This document shows, piece after piece, positions 6,841-9,615 of a stretch of 9,615 nt of DNA; the first letter of the stretch is position 1, and each line of letters begins with the position of its first letter. Made by a program: the position numbers and the translations under genes. Source of the stretch: an uncultured Methanobrevibacter sp. (GTDB taxonomy: Archaea > Methanobacteriota > Methanobacteria > Methanobacteriales > Methanobacteriaceae); assembly GCA_902782595.1 (NCBI GenBank), contig CACZNW010000201.1:1-9615 (forward strand), given 5' to 3'. The notes beneath the pieces were generated by a model. It did not search any database. It was not told the DNA's origin and was given only the letters and a program-made list of their open reading frames with translations.

Positions 6841-7914
6841 ATGCAGCAAGTTAGAACAAGAGATTTCATATACACAAGCGATGATTTGTATTTTGCATCA
6901 ACAAATTATATTCACCCACAGGACAGAGTGATTTCATTTTTAAGATACATCCCCGATCCGGACGGAGACCGTGAAAAAAACGGCAAACGATACAGGAAGG
7001 TGGGGTCTGGTGAGGCCTACACTTACCTGAGAGAAAATCACCCAGATTACCTGTATTTCTGTGACGTTACAAATGTGGAAATGATGGGAGTTCCACTGGA
7101 CAAGGTTAAAAGGATTATAAAACCTGATTTAAGACTTTTAGGTCTTAAGGATACATTTGAATCCGGAGGAGATGTTAAAAACCCCGAACTGATTGGAAAA
7201 CTAATGGATGTGGCCGACTTCTTCCATTATATGGCAGACATCCCCTATGATCATCTGGGAATATCCGGCTCCATACTGCCCGGTCTTCAAAAAAGTGACG
7301 TCAGCGACCTTGACTTTGTTGTGTACGGACTTGACAATCACAGAAAAGCGATTGAAACATTCAAACAGTACCGGGGAAAAGAGGTCTACATTGAAGATAT
7401 TGACAAGCACATCAAAGTTGAAGGCATTACCAATGACTACTGGGATTTTGTATATGACAAAAGAATGTTTGATGAAAGCCTGACAAAAGAGGAATTCAGA
7501 TGGTATGAAAACCGCAAGGCAAACCGGGGCACCATTAACGGAACGCTATTCGATATTCTGGCCACAAAGGATTATGATGAAATAACCGGCCGTTGGGGAG
7601 ATACAACATTTGAACCTCAGGGAATTGAAAAAATCGAATGTGACATCACAAGTGCCCTTGGAGCATATGACAATCCCTCACTCTACACAATTGAAAATGT
7701 CATGCGCCTTGACGGGGTCGATTATCCTCTAAGTGAAATCGTGTCATTTACACACACCTATGCCGGTGAAGTGGTTGACGGAGAACATGTAATTGCAAAA
7801 GGAAAGGTGGAAAAGGTAATTGTTAACGGCGAGACATCACATTATAGACTTGTTGTCGGAACCACCCGTGAAGCAATTGACGAATATTTAAAACTCAAAA
7901 AACCACCGGTTTAG
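6841..7914 (+). CDS. COG1665-type predicted nucleotidyltransferase (DNA polymerase beta superfamily)
   Basis: A 357-residue archaeal protein. The N-terminal part (residues 1-100) carries the pattern RDFIYTSDDLYFASTNYIHP, then RVISFLRYIPDPDG, as I remember it for archaeal COG1665 predicted nucleotidyltransferases. The central part (about 138-162) has the nucleotidyltransferase signature: GS at 143-144, then an Asp-x-Asp pair (D156, D158, in SDLDFVVYG). A possible third acidic residue is D238 (TLFDILATKD). The C-terminal part (about 285-350) is rich in beta strands. The fold would transfer a nucleotide to an unknown substrate, protein or RNA. It starts at ATG 6841 with AGGAG 9 nt upstream and appears monocistronic, since a terminator-like hairpin follows 10 nt after the TAG. 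It is divergent from the helicase operon. The fold is well supported; the substrate is unknown. Confidence 0.85.
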   Translation: MQQVRTRDFIYTSDDLYFASTNYIHPQDRVISFLRYIPDPDGDREKNGKRYRKVGSGEAYTYLRENHPDYLYFCDVTNVEMMGVPLDKVKRIIKPDLRLLGLKDTFESGGDVKNPELIGKLMDVADFFHYMADIPYDHLGISGSILPGLQKSDVSDLDFVVYGLDNHRKAIETFKQYRGKEVYIEDIDKHIKVEGITNDYWDFVYDKRMFDESLTKEEFRWYENRKANRGTINGTLFDILATKDYDEITGRWGDTTFEPQGIEKIECDITSALGAYDNPSLYTIENVMRLDGVDYPLSEIVSFTHTYAGEVVDGEHVIAKGKVEKVIVNGETSHYRLVVGTTREAIDEYLKLKKPPV

Positions 7915-7923
7915 AATTATTCA

Positions 7924-7956
7924 TTTAGAAGACAGATTTACTTCTGTTTTTCTAAA
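7924..7956 (+). terminator. Terminator-like hairpin after the nucleotidyltransferase gene
   Basis: The arms TTTAGAA (7924-7930) and TTCTAAA (7950-7956) pair, and an inner stem ACAGA (7932-7936) pairs with TCTGT (7943-7947) around a 6-nt loop. The right arm contains TTTTT, and T-rich sequence (ATTTGTGTTTT) follows. The position 10 nt after the stop codon fits a transcription terminator. Confidence 0.6.
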
Positions 7957-8041
7957 TTTAAATTTGTGTTTTAAAAATCAATGAAATACCCGTTATACTT
8001 CTATTTTTTACTATTTTAAGATGTAAGTAAGTACTTGCAGT

Positions 8042-8058
8042 CGAAAAACTATTTATAT
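8042..8058 (+). promoter_or_regulatory. Strong BRE/TATA promoter of an orphan transcript
   Basis: CGAAAAACT followed by ATTTATAT is the best archaeal BRE plus TATA match in the window. Transcription would start near 8080. No recognised protein gene lies downstream on this strand, so it most likely serves a small RNA or a short peptide gene in the interval up to about 8345. Confidence 0.6.
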
Positions 8059-8080
8059 GCCATTCTATAAACTAATAAGT

Positions 8081-8126
8081 AGGTCTGATGTGTTTTTTAA
8101 CTTTAAAGTTGAAATATCAGTTACCT
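8081..8126 (+). ncRNA. Stem-loop at the predicted 5' end of the orphan transcript
   Basis: AGGTCTGAT (8081-8089) pairs with ATCAG plus ACCT (8116-8126, with TT bulged out), making a 9-bp closing stem. The 12-bp palindrome AACTTTAAAGTT (8099-8110) sits inside. The stem begins at the position where the TATA box at 8051-8058 predicts the first transcribed base, which argues for a real RNA element. The full extent and function are unknown. Confidence 0.4.
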
Positions 8127-8174
8127 GAAAAATAATTAATGTAATATGCAAAATTCTTCCAAATAAATATCTGC

Positions 8175-8280
8175 AAAACATGAGGTGAAAACATGGGATG
8201 GCTCTTATATTGGTTCACATGCTTTTTCATACCATAAACCCAATTTAAACTATATATTCAAAACAGGAGGTGAAATACTG
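8175..8280 (+). repeat. Two near-identical ribosome-binding segments 85 bp apart
   Basis: Positions 8175-8195 and 8260-8280 match at 17 of 21 bases, sharing AAAACA, GAGGTGAAA and a final TG. GAGGTGA and GGAGGTGA match the archaeal 16S anti-Shine-Dalgarno. The first sits 4 nt before ATG 8193, which opens only 14 codons (MGWLLYWFTCFFIP, stop at 8235). The second precedes CTG 8278 and lies 17 nt before ATG 8291, again opening 14 codons, which overlap the hairpin. They may be leader peptides or leftover gene starts from a decayed locus. Confidence 0.35.
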
Positions 8281-8295
8281 CTAAAACAATATGAT

Positions 8296-8331
8296 ACTAC
8301 ATGTTTGGCAGAAACTGTCCAAACATGTAGT
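8296..8331. terminator. Strong hairpin, probably a shared terminator between convergent transcripts
   Basis: Perfect 13-base arms ACTACATGTTTGG (8296-8308) and CCAAACATGTAGT (8319-8331). Pairing continues inward through CAG/CTG past a single bulged T, to an AAA loop, so 16 pairs in all. In the plus direction it is followed by TTTAAA and TTTTTT (8343-8348), which suits termination of the transcript starting near 8080. It also lies downstream of the convergent ATPase gene. A second hairpin, AATTGTT/AACAATT (8351-8371), lies between it and that gene. Confidence 0.6.
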
Positions 8332-8350
8332 TTAAATTACTATTTTTTCA

Positions 8351-8371
8351 AATTGTTAAATTCCAACAATT
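8351..8371. terminator. Small hairpin downstream of the DUF4143 ATPase gene
   Basis: AATTGTT (8351-8357) pairs perfectly with AACAATT (8365-8371) around a 7-nt loop. It starts 25 nt after the ATPase stop codon. On the minus strand an A-rich rather than U-rich stretch follows, so it is a weak terminator candidate for the ATPase and may simply be part of the shared convergent end region. Confidence 0.3.
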
Positions 8372-8395
8372 AGCATCAGCCACTTACAGAAAAAA

Positions 8396-9615
8396 TCATC
8401 TCAAACAACCAATTGGAATAACTTTAACACCATCTTTTCGAGTGTATGCAAATTTTCCACCAGTTAAAACCGCTAAAAAACTAGGATTTCTAACTTGATT
8501 ATTAGATTCAATTAATTTATTCACCTTTAGTAAATTTTGAGCACCTTCCTCTATTTTAGTTTTACCCAATTTACATTCGATCAGAGCATATCTTCCATCA
8601 TTAAGATGTACAACACAGTCAACCTCCACATCAGAGTTATCATGATAATAAGATATTGAACCTCCAAATTTAGAAGTATATATGCTCAAATCCCTAATAC
8701 ACAAATTTTCAAAAATAAAACTAAAAGTTTTTAAACCATCAATAGTATTGAAAGCTTCAGGACCCATATTTAAAGCAACCACTGCAATTGAAGGATCAAT
8801 GAAAACTTTTTTATTGCCCAATCTCATTGATGATTTTGATCTGATATTTGGAGCCCATCCTCTCAAATCTTCAATGACAAACAAACGTTTTAGTGAATCA
8901 ACATATGAATAATAAGTGGGTTTGCTTATATCTCCAAAGTTGGCAGAAATATCTGCCATTATTGTAGTATCCTTAGCCAAAGTAGAATTATTTCGTGCAA
9001 TAGCTTTTAAAATAACTTTAACCCTATCAGGGTCACGTTTAACTCCATCAACATTAGAAATATCAGTTTCACATATATTATCCAGATAATTATAAGAAAC
9101 CAGTAATTTATCTTCATTTTTAATTTTATTTAAAGAATCTGGCCATCCTCCACGACATGCTGCAAAAATTAAATCATCCATTGTTAAATCGGATTCAAAT
9201 CCATCAATATTCATGTCAGGATTGTTGAATAACTCATCAATGGAAATCTTACCATTCGATTCTCCACTTTCATATAAACTCATAGGCCTCATGAGAAGCC
9301 TGTGGATTCTACCGGTCCCCGAATGCATAATTTTAGACTCATCAACTACTGTAGAACCTGTTAAAATATATAATCCCTTTCCTTGGAGTTCATCAACACT
9401 ATTTCTAACACCATCCCACAAAATTGGTGCCATTTGCCATTCATCAATCAATCTAGGTTTTTCGCCCTCCAATAGTTTGGAAGGTTTAATATCCAACCAC
9501 ATTTGATATTCTTCTTGCCTATCAATGTCTTGAAGTTTTAAAACACTCCTAGCATATTGTTCAGCAGTAGTTGTTTTACCACACCATTTGGGACCAACAA
9601 TAAGTACTGCACCAA
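8396..9615 (-). CDS. AAA ATPase with DUF4143 domain, N-terminus cut by window edge
   Basis: Member of the widespread prokaryotic ATPase family with an AAA (AAA_14-like) N-terminal domain and a C-terminal DUF4143 domain; the cellular role is poorly understood. The first ATG inside the window is at 9502, but the frame is open to the right edge and encodes the Walker A motif VGPKWCGKTTT (about 9598-9566), so the true start lies beyond 9615. Walker B is PRLIDEW (about 9457-9437), and an LTGST sensor-like motif follows. The DUF4143 part contains the winged-helix-like KPTYYSYVDSLKRLFVIEDL and a PD-(D/E)XK-like core, VEVD (about 8629-8618) and IECK (about 8581-8570). It ends with TGA at 8396. Visible length is 405 residues against a usual 400-450, so little is missing. 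It appears intact, and is more AT-rich in codon use than the genes to its left by eye. Confidence 0.9.
   Translation of the reverse strand, partial: GAVLIVGPKWCGKTTTAEQYARSVLKLQDIDRQEEYQMWLDIKPSKLLEGEKPRLIDEWQMAPILWDGVRNSVDELQGKGLYILTGSTVVDESKIMHSGTGRIHRLLMRPMSLYESGESNGKISIDELFNNPDMNIDGFESDLTMDDLIFAACRGGWPDSLNKIKNEDKLLVSYNYLDNICETDISNVDGVKRDPDRVKVILKAIARNNSTLAKDTTIMADISANFGDISKPTYYSYVDSLKRLFVIEDLRGWAPNIRSKSSMRLGNKKVFIDPSIAVVALNMGPEAFNTIDGLKTFSFIFENLCIRDLSIYTSKFGGSISYYHDNSDVEVDCVVHLNDGRYALIECKLGKTKIEEGAQNLLKVNKLIESNNQVRNPSFLAVLTGGKFAYTRKDGVKVIPIGCLR

Larger units (their letters stand above)
7957..8395. other. AT-rich intergenic stretch without a convincing protein gene
   Basis: About 440 nt between the nucleotidyltransferase terminator and the DUF4143 ATPase. 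The only open frame of note runs from GTG 8185 to 8373 (62 codons). It is recognised as no family, its GTG lies inside a ribosome-binding motif, and its second half overlaps a strong hairpin, so I do not call it a gene. The stretch does hold a good plus-strand promoter (8042-8058), a stem-loop (8081-8126), two similar ribosome-binding segments (8175-8195 and 8260-8280) and hairpins at 8296-8331 and 8351-8371. Together these suggest a small transcript of about 265 nt. Confidence 0.6.

Noticed and set aside
8185..8373. 62-codon open frame from GTG on the plus strand
   Set aside because: The GTG lies inside the GAGGTGA ribosome-binding motif, so it has no site of its own. The second half overlaps a strong hairpin, and the predicted peptide resembles no family I know.
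1..9615. CRISPR array, tRNA or rRNA gene, or insertion-sequence ends
   Set aside because: I looked for regularly spaced repeats, cloverleaf-like segments, transposase motifs and terminal inverted repeats with target duplications and found none that hold up; the only strong inverted repeat (8296-8331) flanks no gene.

Overview
The window most likely comes from a methanogenic archaeon of the order Methanobacteriales, probably Methanobrevibacter or a close relative. The evidence is the AT-rich DNA, the archaeal promoter layout (BRE/TATA boxes, GGAGGTGA-type ribosome binding sites), and the presence of DUF366 and a COG1665 nucleotidyltransferase, both archaeal families. The taxon is inferred from gene content, not from a marker gene.

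Layout. (1) Positions 1-1612, minus strand: a tightly overlapping DUF366-queD-queE operon. QueD and QueE make 7-carboxy-7-deazaguanine, the precursor of archaeosine in archaeal tRNA. queE is cut by the left edge. (2) Positions 1613-1856: a gap with a possible promoter and a structured leader for that operon. (3) Positions 1857-6680, minus strand: a three-gene operon read as SNF2-family helicase (with a degenerate N-terminal SWIM finger), then a DUF6398 protein, then a pRiA4b ORF-3-like protein. (4) Positions 6681-6840: a divergent promoter region. (5) Positions 6841-7914, plus strand: a COG1665-type predicted nucleotidyltransferase with a terminator-like hairpin behind it. (6) Positions 7915-8395: an AT-rich stretch with no convincing protein gene, but with a strong TATA/BRE promoter, a stem-loop at the predicted start site, two near-identical ribosome-binding segments and a strong hairpin. 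It looks like a small unannotated transcription unit. (7) Positions 8396-9615, minus strand: a DUF4143-type AAA ATPase, cut by the right edge.

How the genes work together. The left operon is housekeeping tRNA modification, with DUF366 as a linked protein of unknown role. The middle operon is the most interesting part. A large chromatin-remodeller-like translocase is co-transcribed with two small proteins of uncharacterised families, one with a helix-turn-helix-like segment. This fits a self-contained DNA-acting module, possibly for defence or genome maintenance, but nothing in the sequence proves either. The right end (orphan RNA unit plus DUF4143 ATPase) has an accessory-region character.
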